The notes under the pieces were generated by a model. The model had not been told where the DNA came from and did no database searches. It worked only from the letters and a program-made list of their open reading frames with translations. Below are positions 11,001-23,800 of a DNA stretch of 64,000 nucleotides, piece after piece. Source of the DNA: Anisakis pegreffii (lineage: Eukaryota; Nematoda; Chromadorea; Rhabditida; Anisakidae); assembly GCA_035041965.1 (NCBI GenBank), contig JAPYMA010000543.1:1-64000 (forward strand). Reading direction: 5' to 3'. The stretch's first letter is position 1. Every line of letters starts with the position of its first letter. A program made the position numbers and the translations under genes.

Positions 11001-13520
11001 ACGAATCGAAGAGGATATTATCAATCGAGGTTGTTGCAAAATATCCTTATTCACAAAACTTGGTGATATGAATGACTGCATGGAGTTTCTGGATCTCTTC
11101 TTTGTGTCGAGCAGAGTTCAGGAAAATTCAATTTCCTTCAGTCAATAGTCGAAATTGGAAAAAATTGGGTGTACTGACTCTAATGAATATCAAAAAAAAA
11201 GGAATCAGTTGTACAATCATTGTAACTTAAATAAAAGTAATTTAAGCCATCATGGTGGCTAAAAATCGATAGACAAGTGGGGTGTTTGGTTTCGTCATCA
11301 AGCCGAAGATTGTCGAAATAGCATTGCGATGGCTAGTAAGAAAGAAAATAGAACGAGAATATACGAGGGAGTAAAGATGCAGAGAGTTCATGATTCTCGA
11401 GTATCCTGCTTCAGATGCGGGCGTGCGTAGGTGTACACGTGCGTGTTTAAAGCATTATAAGGATGTACCATCGCTTGACGCTTTTTGACGTTATGCATTC
11501 AAAAGGCTATTGCGAAATTCCATTGTATTGGCAACACATCTGTGTAAAAAGTTCTGATCTTTGATCAGCCATTTGAAATTATATCATCAAAAGGAAGACT
11601 GGATTTGGAAATTTTGCCTCTGCTTGAGATTAGAACATGAGCATATAGTCCATGCTAAGTAATGATACATGATTGTTTGGATAAGATACTGTTCAATGGT
11701 ATCATCATCAGCTTGATTCAAGATGGGACGCATATGAAAGCATGATTGATACAATTGAAACGCTCAATACATTTAATTTCTGAGCATTCACATCGCTCTG
11801 ATGAGCAAATCGCTTTCGAGAAATGAGAAATTTAAGGACAACTTTTACAAAGCTACTCAATGAATGATACAATGTATCCTTGCATGCATGTTTCGAAATG
11901 ATCGAAAATATCCGAACAATGAGCTAAATCGTCCTACCACATATATACTTATATGAAACCGGAAAATCTGGAAAACCAGATGGTTGACAGAAAAAGATAC
12001 GTTGCCGGGCGAACTTGAGAGCACTGCTAGGTTGAAAATGGTGATCCTTAAATAGCTGACTCTTCGTGTACATTGATCAACACACATTTAAATGACTAAA
12101 ATGAGCCACTGAGCTACTTGAGATGACTTCAGAAATTCGTTATGATTATTTGTAGTGAGTAATTCGTCCAACAACATCTGTGATGTTCTGAAAGTAGAGA
12201 ACCTGAAAATCCGATGATGTGGAGAAACAATCCTGTTGCAGTGTAAAACGATAGAATGCATGTGAACGAGCGACTTTGCGCTTGATGTTGATATAGCTTT
12301 ATGAAAATAGCCACATTTTCTCAATAAAGAGGAATTGCTCAACTAGATATATGTTTTTCTAGATGTACAGATTCAGATGGATCGAACTCAGATGGATCTA
12401 AATTGCTGAGCTGGATTTGCTGATCAAATAAATAAATGTGAGTGCTGTGGCGTATCGTTCGGTTGTTGCATGGCTCCGCCTACTTTAATGAACAAGTTAG
12501 TTAAGAGATCACCATCTAAGCATGAGTTTAAGCTCGAGTTTCAGTCTTACAAGCTCGTAAGGGTAGATGAGACTAGGTGCCTTTGTACAGCGTCCCATCG
12601 CGTTGCCTGGTGCTGAACATTGTCCCGAATGGTACACTCATGTCATTGCCAGGTGCAAATCATTGCCTAAAAACCATCTCGTGAATTGTTTAATACAGAC
12701 TTGTTTGATAAACGTTTAGTTATTTGATTAATGTATTTTTTAAGAATCTGAGGAGGTTGAGGCCTTGAATTAAGCTTGAACCTCAGGTCGACTTTGAGTT
12801 TGATCAAATCACAGCAGTACAACCTGAAGTCTTTGGACCCTTCTGTTAAATGTAAAATGGAACGTTTTGAGAATTGACCATAAGTGAATATTTTCTGTAA
12901 TACTTGAAAACTTGAGAAGCGGGTAATTTTCATCGTATGAAGTGCATTGTTAGACATTCATAAAACTGATTTGTATTTTTGTGCTTTGATATTTAGCTTG
13001 TGTTGAAATGTCAAAAGCAGTGAATTTGAAAGTGTGTTCAATCTCGATAAGAATGTTTTAATTCAGACTTGTAGTTCTGAATTTGTGACGTTGTATGATT
13101 TTTTATGTCATAGCAGAAAGGTAGTACGTTGTTGTGGTAAGTGCTTTTGGTAAGACTTCAATGGATAGTAAATGAATTGAGTGCCATCTCCAAATAGTAC
13201 TCATTAATGGGGGCCGACTATTTAGTTTGGGAGTTATAATCCTTGTCACTGAACCTTTGTTATGACCACAAAATGTCATGATCATATTCCGCTCGCACAC
13301 TTATTCTAGTATTGCTTATGTTGTACTTTTTCCACGCAGTTGTATGATTTCCACGCTGATGCGTCGAATTTAGGTGTGAAAGTCAAGTGCCAGTTCTTAA
13401 CGTGAGCATTTATTTGATCCCGATATTTTGGACTTCCATTTACATTCTCGATATATCTTGAAGGGGCGATTACTCAACACCTTTTATTCCTGATAACTTG
13501 ATTTCACAATTGTTTTTGTT
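8091..13520. other. Gene-poor AT-rich region
   Basis: No exon chain was found on either strand. Open frames here are short and of low-complexity composition. Local features are a near-perfect AT-rich inverted repeat at 9567-9608 (arms of about 20 bp) and two near-copies of TCGTCGACCTTCGTGTCC / TCGTCGATCTTCGTGTCC at about 9838-9886. Confidence 0.5.
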
Positions 13521-13524
13521 TGCA

Positions 13525-13616
13525 CATTACTATCCATAAAAAGTTGATAAATTGACAGCGCATTACTATCCATAAAAAGTTGATAAATTGACAGCGCATT
13601 ACTATCCATAAAAAGT
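13525..13616. repeat. 36-bp tandem repeat, about 2.5 copies
   Basis: The unit starting CATTACTATCCATAAAAAG begins at 13525, 13561 and 13597. The copies are identical over their length; the third is cut off near 13616. Confidence 0.9.
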
Positions 13617-14171
13617 GGGTACTTGTGTATTAAACTATGTGCTCTCTGACATTATTTCTTTACAAACGGCAAAACGTATGTACAACAATTGGACAAAACA
13701 CCGTCATGATTGTTGCCATAGAGAAAAGAGCAAAAAACGATGCCTGAGCCTAAGCCACAACATGACCCTCAGGGATTCGCCTGAGTTAGCAAGCACTGCT
13801 TACTTTCTTAATTATCTGCGTTGTATGTTTTTAAATGGACGGTCACTATTTAGCCGTCTGACTGAAATTATTGTAGTGCTTTGAAAAATCACATATGGTA
13901 CAAAAGTACCAGAAAGTGAATGTTTTTGAAAGTTTTTTCACACCATAACATTTCATTCTGTCTAAGTCTCGTATTCATTATCTGGAATGGAATCTTTTCG
14001 TCTGTTTTCGTTCTTCATACTTTTGGTTTTCTGCCGTATTGTTTTCTTTGAATTATTTCTTCATCTGTTGTTTATATGTTTCGTGAAAACGCGTTTTAGA
14101 AAATGGACACTTGTGAATTATTTGATTTGGAGCAGTAAGATCCAGCGGTTTTTTACAGACTCTGTACATAA

Positions 14172-14182
14172 TCTTATTTCAG
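14172..14182 (+). promoter_or_regulatory. Probable spliced-leader acceptor of KRTCAP2
   Basis: TCTTATTTCAG ends at 14182, seven bases are followed by the start ATG, and no upstream exon fits. This is the usual nematode trans-splice layout. Confidence 0.6.
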
Positions 14183-14188
14183 TAAACG

Positions 14189-15404
14189 ATGTCGAACCAT
14201 ACAACAAGTACCTTTTTATCATCATTTATTGTGTTGATGCTATTTGCGGGGATATATGTAACCAAGGTTGGTCTTATAATTTTGTATCACCGTGGTAAGC
14301 AGGCATTTTGAGTTGGTAACTAATCATTTTGTAAACAAACTGATGATTAGTTCCTTTTGTCGAAATTTTTTTGAAAAACTTGTTTGGTGAAGTTTGTGTG
14401 TTAGGTAGCTGTAATTGAGACTGCCGACTGCATCTGTTAAGTCATGTTGCACGTAGCCGAATGGAAAGATTGTAGCTGTGACACTATGCCGAATAATAAA
14501 AACAACTTCAGGCATATAATATAATCAAGATTTGATGTGCAATATTTTGAAAGATGGATTTTGTTACTTGCATCATTTAGATTCAGCCATCGAAAGTTCC
14601 AAAATCTTTTCAACGCATTCAAATTAGTTTTTCAGAGATCTTTGCCAAATTAGTCATGAGAGTTTCGGCGAATCACTTACTATTTGGTATTCCAATATTT
14701 TCTTTTTCATAATACGGTTTATACGAAAAAATTGTTGCTCATCGTTATAACGAGGTAATGTACAAACTGTATATGATGAGTATCAACTGATATTTAGGCT
14801 GAATTGGCTGCCAGCAGAGCTGGTACGATGATGGGTGGTTTACTGTGTTCAGTTTTATTCGTTTTCATCTTAACGGCGATTTCAAATATGCAAATGTCGT
14901 CTGTTGGTGACAGTGCTAAAGTCGGTCTTATCGAAGTGGTGATTTGTCTTCTTCTTGCAGCGCTTACTGCTGCTTCTGTTCATCGTGTCGCAGTGACGGT
15001 ATGATGTTATACATCTAAAATGATTATAAATTTCGGTGGCTCTAGGAAAAAATTGATACTCATATAATTGGGAAAAATAAACTAGAGAGAACTAATTGAA
15101 TGTGTTTACATCAGTACGAATATATAACTCAGTTTTTTCAACAAAAATCGTTTATGTTTGATCAGCCTAAAGAAAGATTCCTTTGATATATTTTTTAGGG
15201 ATTTTGAATTTCGCAAACACTGAACCGTATTAGAGTATGAGAATATCATCAATGAATGGAAACACCAGTGTAAGCGTAAAACGAACGTTTCAGGTATATA
15301 TCCTGATGAGTATGTTTTTCATATTCATCCTATCGAATATTGCTCAAACGCGATACAGTGTTAATATGCCGCAACAGTCAACCCTTCTGAAGAAGAAGAA
15401 ATAA
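14189..15404 (+). CDS. KRTCAP2: KRTCAP2-like oligosaccharyltransferase subunit
   Basis: Keratinocyte-associated protein 2 is a small membrane subunit of the STT3A-type oligosaccharyltransferase in the ER, helping couple N-glycosylation to translocation. Three exons: 14189-14266, 14798-14998 and 15294-15404, all phase 0, giving 129 aa (human about 136). The family pattern is clear: an N-terminal membrane segment (LSSFIVLMLFAGIYV), GGLLCSVLFVFILTAISN, then CLLLAALTAASVHRVAVT and a last hydrophobic segment, ending in a lysine tail. The start is the first ATG after a TTATTTCAG acceptor, a probable spliced-leader site. The stop overlaps an AATAAA hexamer at 15400-15405. LRRC57 follows on the same strand 1.1 kb downstream. 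Confidence 0.9.
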
Positions 15405-16425
15405 ATATGTTAGGTCAATACTCACGTCATCTTCTCATTTCAAGCTTATCATGCAACTCGATTATAATTGTTGGTTTTCGTTGAGTTGGTGAACAGAACT
15501 GATTACTGTTATGGATGATTCATCCTTTGTGTTACGTTTCGAAAATTGAACTTTATTTTATCACTAGTGCAACTAAATGTTAGCGTTGTTACTTCGATTT
15601 TCTACTGATAGTCGAGAAAAAGGCCTTGATTTAAGTATGTTTCAAAATTTCGTTTTTTGTTTGTTGTTCATGTTTCGTCATTCAGTGATCGCAGATAATT
15701 GTGTCGATTCTACTTTACTCATCTCAGTCTTATTTGAGTACGTTCAATTTCGAATATTTCCGTAATTATTTTTTGAGGTTACTGTGATATCCATTTCTGT
15801 ACTGAATAAATTGTGGAATAATGAATTGAAATGTTCTGTTCTTTCATTTGATAAGAGCGGTTATCAGTGTTCTGCATAAAGGAAGTTATCTGTTTATGGC
15901 ATCCATATTGTCGTTGCAGATGATGAATTTAATTTAATTTGATCTTAACCAGTTCATTCGTGCAGTTTGTTTACTGCTGAAGCTATCGCAAACTTTTAAC
16001 TGTATTACCATGCAAGTTAACATCCAGTTGTTTTAATTTTTAGTTTGCGTCATATGATCCAAAAAAATTTTTGCAGCAATATTATTAAAGAGTGAATAAT
16101 GTTGGAAAAAATTTGTTGCGTTCATCAAAATCTGCATTCGCGTATGAAGAATAGTTTTTGTTATGACAATGATCAATATGAACTGACTGGATCAATTTTT
16201 TGAGGATTGGACCATATAAATTCGTGGAATTTGTCAGAGTTCTCGTAAGACAATAAGCTTATATGGACTGTAAAAACAGCAGTGAGACATCCAGATCGGA
16301 TTGTATGCATTAATCATAAGCGTGTTGAAACGATAGCATCATTTTGATTTATTAGCCTACCATCATTTGTTATTAATTTCGATTATGTTCTCTTAGGATC
16401 AATGGTACTGTTGCACTGTTTATTG
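15405..16425. other. Intergenic between KRTCAP2 and LRRC57
   Basis: About 1 kb with no exon seen. It contains the outron of LRRC57. Whether the two genes form an operon cannot be decided; the gap is long for a typical nematode operon. Confidence 0.5.
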
Positions 16426-16435
16426 CTTTTTCCAG
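16425..16435 (+). promoter_or_regulatory. Possible spliced-leader acceptor of LRRC57
   Basis: CTTTTTCCAG ends at 16435, 94 bases before the start codon. A second AG (GAATTCCAG) follows at 16444. Between the first AG and the gene there is a short upstream ORF (ATG at 16437). Confidence 0.45.
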
Positions 16436-16529
16436 AATGAATTCCAGTTTTCTTTTGAAGTAAAGTTATCGTGGAAAAAAGCAAGCAGATCAGGCACAAC
16501 AGGAAAGTACAGTAGATTAAGACGTGAAT

Positions 16530-18288
16530 ATGGGTAACGACTCATCGAAAGTGACGGGAGCACCGAAGAAATTGGGATCTGGAATCACGTTGAGGTCCGG
16601 ACCCTCGTCGAAGACTGTTCAACAACATATTGATAATGCGCGAAAAAGTCGGATACTGCAGCTGAAAGGTTGCAATTTGAAAATTGTACCTGAGCAATTA
16701 AATGAGGTAATATAATGCATATATTATTTTTTACTGCTACAGCAAGCTGATCATTGAAATGTTTGTTGTATGATAAAAATCAGTTATGGTTTGTGCTGCT
16801 TGTTTTGTCAATCAGATTTGAGTTTTGTCTTTTCGTCTCATTCATCTTATTTCAGCACTCGCATATTGTATTTTTGCTGTGATTTTTTTTTGTCGAAAGA
16901 ACAAAATTAGATTTGAACATTAGGAAATTTGAGACAAAATTCGAGGGTTCTTTCGTCAGGTATAGTTCCAATTTTGTTTTTTTCTGAGTCGTGATTACAA
17001 TGCAGTTAATTTCAGCTCTATATTGAGTGAAGAATTGTGCGATTATGTTTCCTGAAAGCGTTTAGCAGTGATCAATTTAAGTTATGAAAACTTCGAAAAT
17101 TTTTCGCTACCATTCGTTCGCGCATTTCCTAACGCTAAGTGAATTGTAACGAATTAGTTGCAGAGTTTGAACGATCTTATTTGAACAATAATTTTTTATT
17201 GATTGATTTGTTGTATATTTTAGGTAAGCGGTATTTTACGGAATTTGGATTTATCAGAAAACCGAATTCGAGAATTACCTGAGTCAGTTGGTTTATTCAA
17301 CAATTTGAAACAGCTGCATGTGTCCAGCAACCAACTACAAGCTCTTCCCGATGAAGTGGGAATGTTGAAAAAATTGGAAGTGCTGAATGCTGCTTGCAAT
17401 GCAATCTCCAGTTTACCTGATTCATTCGCTGGTTTATCTTCATTGAAAGTCCTGAACCTATCTGCAAATAAGTTTTTCACGTTACCTGTCGTCTTAACTC
17501 ATCTGTTTTCCCTGGATAATCTTGATATGTCGGGTAATCTCCTCGAGAAGCTGCCTGATGAAGTAAGTTATTTTCGAGTTGATCTTACCTCTCCATTTTT
17601 TATGTTCTTGGATAGGGCTGAAAGTGTGTATTTTCCGGCAGTCCATGAACAGTTATTTGGTTTACTTTTGTTCTTTTTTTCGAATGTCAGCGAGTTTATA
17701 CTCAGTGACCTAAACTTGATGGAACCTATGCTGAATTCCCTTTGGAATTTGATTTTTATCTACAGCGTGCTGCGCTTTTTGGCAATATGCATGATTAATG
17801 TCATGTTTCAATTCATACTTGTCATTGACAAACGGCATTCAAACAGCAATTAATTGGATTCCCCAGTCGATTTAAATATTGCGTGTACAAAATCTAACAC
17901 GTTCAGTTGGAGTACACAGCTATAATAGTTTCGTGTAGCAAATTTTATTGTTGATCAAAATCCTTTCCTTCCAGTGTTACTATAATATACTACCTTTGCA
18001 AAGAAAGTCTTTTTTAAGGTTGGAGCCTTGAAGACATCAGAAATGAATTTCAATCAGAACCGGCTCAGTTCGTTGAACGAAAATTTGGCGAAATGTGAGC
18101 GACTGAAAACGCTTCGCGTGGAGGAGAATTGCTTAAATAGGAAAGACTTCGGTCCGGAACTGCTTTCAAATTCAAATATAAGCTTGATTGCATATGCGGG
18201 AAATCTTTTGCAAGACAAAGATTTCCAGAGCTTGCCTGGTTATGAGGATTATCAAATTCGTTTTACAGCTACAAAGCGGAAAATGTGA
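16530..18288 (+). CDS. LRRC57: Leucine-rich repeat protein LRRC57-like
   Basis: Three exons: 16530-16706, 17224-17562 and 18019-18288, all phase 0, giving 261 aa (human 239). The start MGNDSSK has Gly2 and Ser6, an N-myristoylation signal, as in vertebrate LRRC57 (MGNS...), so the protein is probably membrane-anchored. A polar insert of about 20 residues follows, then typical 23-residue LRRs (for example LRNLDLSENRIRELPESVG) through exon 2, and a C-terminal cap with LRVEENCLN and PGYEDYQIRFTATKRKM, closely like the family's LEGYDKYMERFTATKKK. Exon 3 continues the LRR array cleanly across the junction. Its precise cell function is not established. The downstream PTR gene converges on it. Confidence 0.93.
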
Positions 18289-20819
18289 GCATCTGCGCTT
18301 TCAGTTCCAATTGCATTCCGTCAAAGACATGCGATTTACCTTTCATATGATTGGCATTAATAAGTTCCACGCGCCTTTTTCTGAAAACTCTCCTCCATAG
18401 TAGACACAGTCTACAACTGATTACACACTGTGGCTAAATGATAGGCTAGGATGTCTTGGTTACTGCTTATTGTCTTCGCCGTTTGCCCAAATTTCGAAAA
18501 GTTTCTGCCGTATGAATAGCAAAGGTCACTTGTAAGAGGACGAATCAGAAACTTTCGCGGAGACATTGCAACTGAAAGATGGCCGGAAAATGGTTCAGCA
18601 CACTTCTGAGGAATGGTTGAATTCGCTTGCTTGCGAATGCGCTTATTTATATATTCAGTTGTTTTGGTCATGTGAAGTGAGTTAGGCGATTGATCACGAA
18701 TGATTAAAAGTCACTTTAAAAATTCGCACACTGACATCTTTCAACCAATCCCTTTATGAATTTATTTGCCTTAACGCTTTCACCCTCAAAATCATATCAA
18801 TTCATGATGAATTTTTCGCCTTTATGGCAAATTTCTCTAAGTTATGGCTCATTCCTTGTAAAAATTTCTAATTCAACTTCGTGCTAATCGTCATTTCTCT
18901 AGTCTCCAGCCGAATGATATATTTTTGCGCATCTTGCAGAATTTGTGTTTTCTATCAAGGCATGTTTTTGAAAAAAAACGGGTCATCGAAAATAAGCACA
19001 TTTTGATTCACTGCGGGAACAGCAACGAGGAAAGATTCGAAATTGCAATTGAAAATTGTCTATCTTCGAATATTAGATGAAGTAAGTGACTTGAAGGCTT
19101 TGTAAAAGCGGAGATGCATCAACGTCTTTGCAAACGACGATTTACGAAGAGTAATAAAAGAGCGGAAGAATGATGTACGTAGCGAATATTTGAATAATCT
19201 ACCTAAGAACAAATCACAGTATTACAAAACGTAATTGCTAAGTGTTTGAAATGTATGACAGAATGTGGCAGAAAACACTAAAATTCAGAATAATTGCAGT
19301 CTTAAGCGTGCGCATGTGAACCATGGTGATATTACGATATTGTATAACTGTATCTTCATGCTATATTATTATGTTTTATGAATAATATGAATCTGCATTA
19401 TTGTGTATTATTAGTATTGTTATGCATTATATATAATATTATTATGTACTTTATTAATGATAATTTTAGTTGTTTCATCTAACCATGAGTCCTGAAAATG
19501 ACAAGATGTGTCGATAAATAAAGGTGAAGAGAATAAAATACTACAGAAGTAATGTCGGCATTTCTTGCTAATCTCTCTACCGGACGTTAAGAAATTACGT
19601 TTTTGTTTCCTAAGTAGTTGGTTTTTGAAGTTGAATACGTACAACAACATCTTTTGCGTTTTACTTGGCTTGTGTATAATGGGGAGTTGAATACCGTTAG
19701 GTGAAATGAACCTGCATGTTTTATGATTGATGGGCTGATTTTTGTTGTATCGAGCGCGTACTCTATTCATGTTTTTATGATTGATCAAGTGACTTTGAAT
19801 TCCATTTATTTCATTATTGTCGTCTCAAATAATTTAAATCGCAGTTGAACAACCTCATCGGATGATTTTTTTCAAGTAACTTTAGATTGATCCATCTTGT
19901 TTTCCGTTCACGGCTGCTGTCATATTAATTATTGTCAGTTGCTTAATTTTCATGGGAATTATCTTATCTGTTTTGGCCTACATCGACGCTTTTTTCCAGC
20001 TTTATGCTTCGTAACAGGTGTGGTTTGTTTGCTCTATGTAGCAATCCTGAGTCGCCTTGTATTTTTATTTATAAAATGATTTGCTTGGTTTTAAATTTAT
20101 CGTGTTAAGTAACAATTGATGTTTTATATTCGATTGCAGGTTTTTAAGTTATCAACTTCACATTCGATCGCGTAATAAATTTCAACTGTAAGTGAAAATT
20201 TTTGCTCACAATCAATTTTTTTTGGATTGCTGCAATACTCCGTGTAATTTAACGGATCATATGAAGTTTGTGAAAACTGTTAATTGCATTCTTTCAATTT
20301 GGTTTATGCATAATTTATGGAGCAATCCACTAGCAAATGAACAAAAACAAAGTAACAATCAAAATATCTTATTGAAATATTATGCAAAGCAAAATATTAT
20401 TAGCGAAATTATACAAATGATATAAAGGAATGCATGGCTACAGCAATACTATAGAGCGTGTTTTATTATATTTACATAGGTATTTGAAACAAAAATATTT
20501 TCAAATAACCGAGCTGTAAGAACGTTTTGCAAATCCTACATGCAAACAATATTTGTAAATCGAGTAAGAAATGTTTTTAAATGCTTCTATTTTAATGAAT
20601 GCATCGCTACTAATTTCTATGTATTGGAAGCTTCTCGTGTTCTCAAACATCATTTCGCAGTTTCGTGCATGAATAGCATTTTACATTCATGCGCGACTTT
20701 GGGAGTTGTGATTTTTGCATGTGTGAGTCGTGATGGCTTTAAAGCTCGGTTTTGAAATCATTAATATTTTTTGATGAAGTACAGCATATCTCAAAAATAC
20801 AGTATTCAACACAATTTTC
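18289..20819. other. Convergent intergenic region between LRRC57 and the PTR gene
   Basis: About 2.5 kb, AT-rich. Two antisense frames (18411-18671 and 19420-19788, minus) are open but have no splice or start context and AT-driven composition. No supported gene. Confidence 0.5.
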
Positions 20820-23800
20820 CTAAAGGTCTGGCAATGGAGGACGATCCATCTTTGTTTTGTCCATTTCGTTAGCCTCTACATTATTGTTGCGGAAACGTGC
20901 TGCAGCATTGGGACGTACTTTCCTTTTATGCTTCTCAGCTGACTTATTTTTGTATCCTTTCCTTGTTTCTAATTTGGTTTTGAAGCGATCAATCATTGAT
21001 AAAATTGCTGGTAGAAAAATGAGGCCGTGTGCATTGCACAAAAAAACGCATAGAACCATTGTTTTAACGAATACCTGAAAGCATTATCTTTGAAGGGTCG
21101 ACAACTCAGCGGAAGGATTCAGTTGCGAGTACAGCTGAACAACGTGAAACAATAATTCATCGAAAAGAATTAATTGAAGAGAGATTTGGACATCCGATGA
21201 CAAATAAATAAATTCCGCAACAAAATTTAGAAGTTTTTTGTGTTGACTTGATTCTTTCATCGATTTGTATCACTTTTGTTTTCCCGTTTCATAAGTCATC
21301 CCACACTTATGGTATCAGGCAAGTTTACCACTGGTGATATCACTTATCAGTTCAGAATATTTTTCAATTGAACGTTTTTAACTCTTCGTAATTTTTTTCA
21401 TCAGTTCATTTTTATATCAATTCTAGATTGCCCTCTCACGCTGATTCCGAACATGTAATCCGTCATTTGATGTGGTACATTTCTTCACGTCGTCATTTGG
21501 TCTTGATATTTTCTCGTTTTCACTTTTAAATGCTGCATGCCTGCTCGCAACATAGCAACCACGTTCGTAACGAAAACATTTTTGTACGCCCCTAACGGTT
21601 ATTCTGGAAACTGATACATCTGGAAACGTACTAATATGTGACCTTCATGTTTAAAAATTTAGCTGCAACATTCGAAAACATCGGGTAAATATGTGACAAT
21701 ATTGCGAAGAAAACATTGGGCGTCTATTAGATTAACGAACCAATATACAGAGGGAGTGACTGCATATTCGGAATCAGCATCGACAACCGAGCCAGAATCG
21801 ATTTGAAAGGCACGTTCAGTTGATTTTTAAAAGCTGCCATTTATGTTTCAGTTATTCCATCTTCCACGAGAAGCATGTTGATGTTTTTTCGTTTGTGATT
21901 CTTATTGAAATGAATAAACGGAAGCAAAGCACGAAACTTACTCTCGCCATGTAAATGTTTGCTAGCAGTAAACTACTAACACATAATATTGTTGAAAGTG
22001 CTGCTTGAAGGGCTGGGAATGCGACCGATGACAAGCAGTTACCCAGTCGTTGCTGTGGACTTGCATCCCGTCCACTTTCACCTTCAAATTATAACACAAT
22101 GTTCATCATTCCGTAGATACTTACTTCATTTCGGACTTACCCTTGATCCATCATAAATATGAACTACGCTATGCATCGTCCATGAGCACACAAAAATTTT
22201 ATATTAGCGTAAATTCATATCACAAGAAAAAAAGGTGCTGAGGTTGTTTCATTCATCTAAGCCAGCCATCGGCAAGTAGGTTTGGCCGCGGGCGGAAATT
22301 TTTGCGAGCGACTGACTGGCGGGCCACCGTATGTGTCCGCGACATAGTTAGTCATCAATTAGGAAATTCTGTGTTGAAAATCTTTAGCGTAGTAGCTAAA
22401 TAATTTAAAACCTTTTTTCTTTCCCTTTTTATCCCTTTAAAATCAAATTCTCAAATTCATCTGGCGGACCAATTCTGGCCCGCGGGCCGGGGGTTGCCGA
22501 TGCCTGCTCTAAACTTACATGCTTTGTAGTAATGATAGGAAACATGAGCTGGAATATCCACACTGAAACCAATAGAGATAATCATTGCGGCCATTGTTAT
22601 TGGATCAAGATCAATATTCCACCATGATAAAATGCCGAGAATGCCTGAAGGATAACATCTTTTGAGAACTGTCAAAAAATGATTCAGTTTGATAGCACAG
22701 ATTTAAATTTAATTCATTCACAACTTTTGCGCGAATTTCATGTTTTTTTATTGCTTTAGGCAACGCTTCTAAAAATGTGCTAGGGATAAAGAAATTTTAC
22801 TTTATTACGCCAGCAGATCATTGAAGGCTCAATTCACGATGATAAAAGTAGTGTCTGAGAGAATGTTCTTTTTTTTTCTTGAGCTGTGTCAGTCTATGAG
22901 TACGATTAGTTTTATGTCGACTTTCAATCGCTGCATTAAAACGAGCAATTATTCAGTGAATAGAAAAGTATTGATATAATGAGTCGTTGCTTAGCAGAGT
23001 TGGGAATCGAAAAATTTATTTGGTGGCCACCAAACGAATACCCTCTCGATGGCCAAAAAAATTCGATGGCCAGTGTCAAGGGTATTTTGAGCATCGGCCG
23101 GTCCGATTTGCTGAAGACTTTGACCGATCAATCATTTCCGGTCTCGGTTAATGGCCACCAAAAATCAAGTATGCTCAAATTCTTTTAACAGGCACTGATA
23201 ATCGCTTTTTCTTGTCAGTTTTAATCGAGGAACGGAGATTCGCGCCTATGTTTATCATCAATTTTAATTTTGCCGACGAATGTGCAATTTTTTTCCTCGC
23301 CGAACTGATTTGGTTACAACTAGTACTTGCACGAGATCTCGATAATACCGAATACCGGTATTAGAAAAGCGATACCGATCTCGTGATTCGTTGTATCGAT
23401 ATTTCCGGTATTCATACCACAAATTATTGTAAGTGAATTTGGTAGTATATCCACCACGACTGGAGTATATCCATCACCCATTTTTTTGTTGTATTTTTGT
23501 TGAATTTCTTGAGCTTTGGTGGGTGATTTATTAAATAAATTCTTTTCTGAATAATTATGAACACATTGGCTCAAAAAGAATGTGTTGAACAAGTCACATT
23601 TCTATATTTCAAAAGTTGCTTTTCAATACCGGTATCGTATCCGTATTGAAAAACAATACTAGTATCAATACCGATCTCGGTATTGAGAAAATGGTCGGTA
23701 TTTTGCAAACACTAGTTACAACCGACCGGTCAATCTGTTGATGGCTACAGATTTTCAGGATCCTTCGACTTTTGATGACTACCGACTCAACTCCAGTGCA

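Noticed and set aside
17563..17853. Continuation of the LRRC57 frame beyond exon 2
   Set aside because: It reads through a GTAAGT donor into hydrophobic, non-LRR sequence; the next real exon at 18019 restores the LRR pattern in phase.
18411..18671. 86-codon minus-strand ORF behind LRRC57
   Set aside because: No trans-splice site, no homology I recognise, and composition compatible with chance.
19420..19788. 122-codon minus-strand ORF
   Set aside because: Dominated by AT-driven residues (Lys, Asn, Ile, Phe); no start context or exon neighbours.
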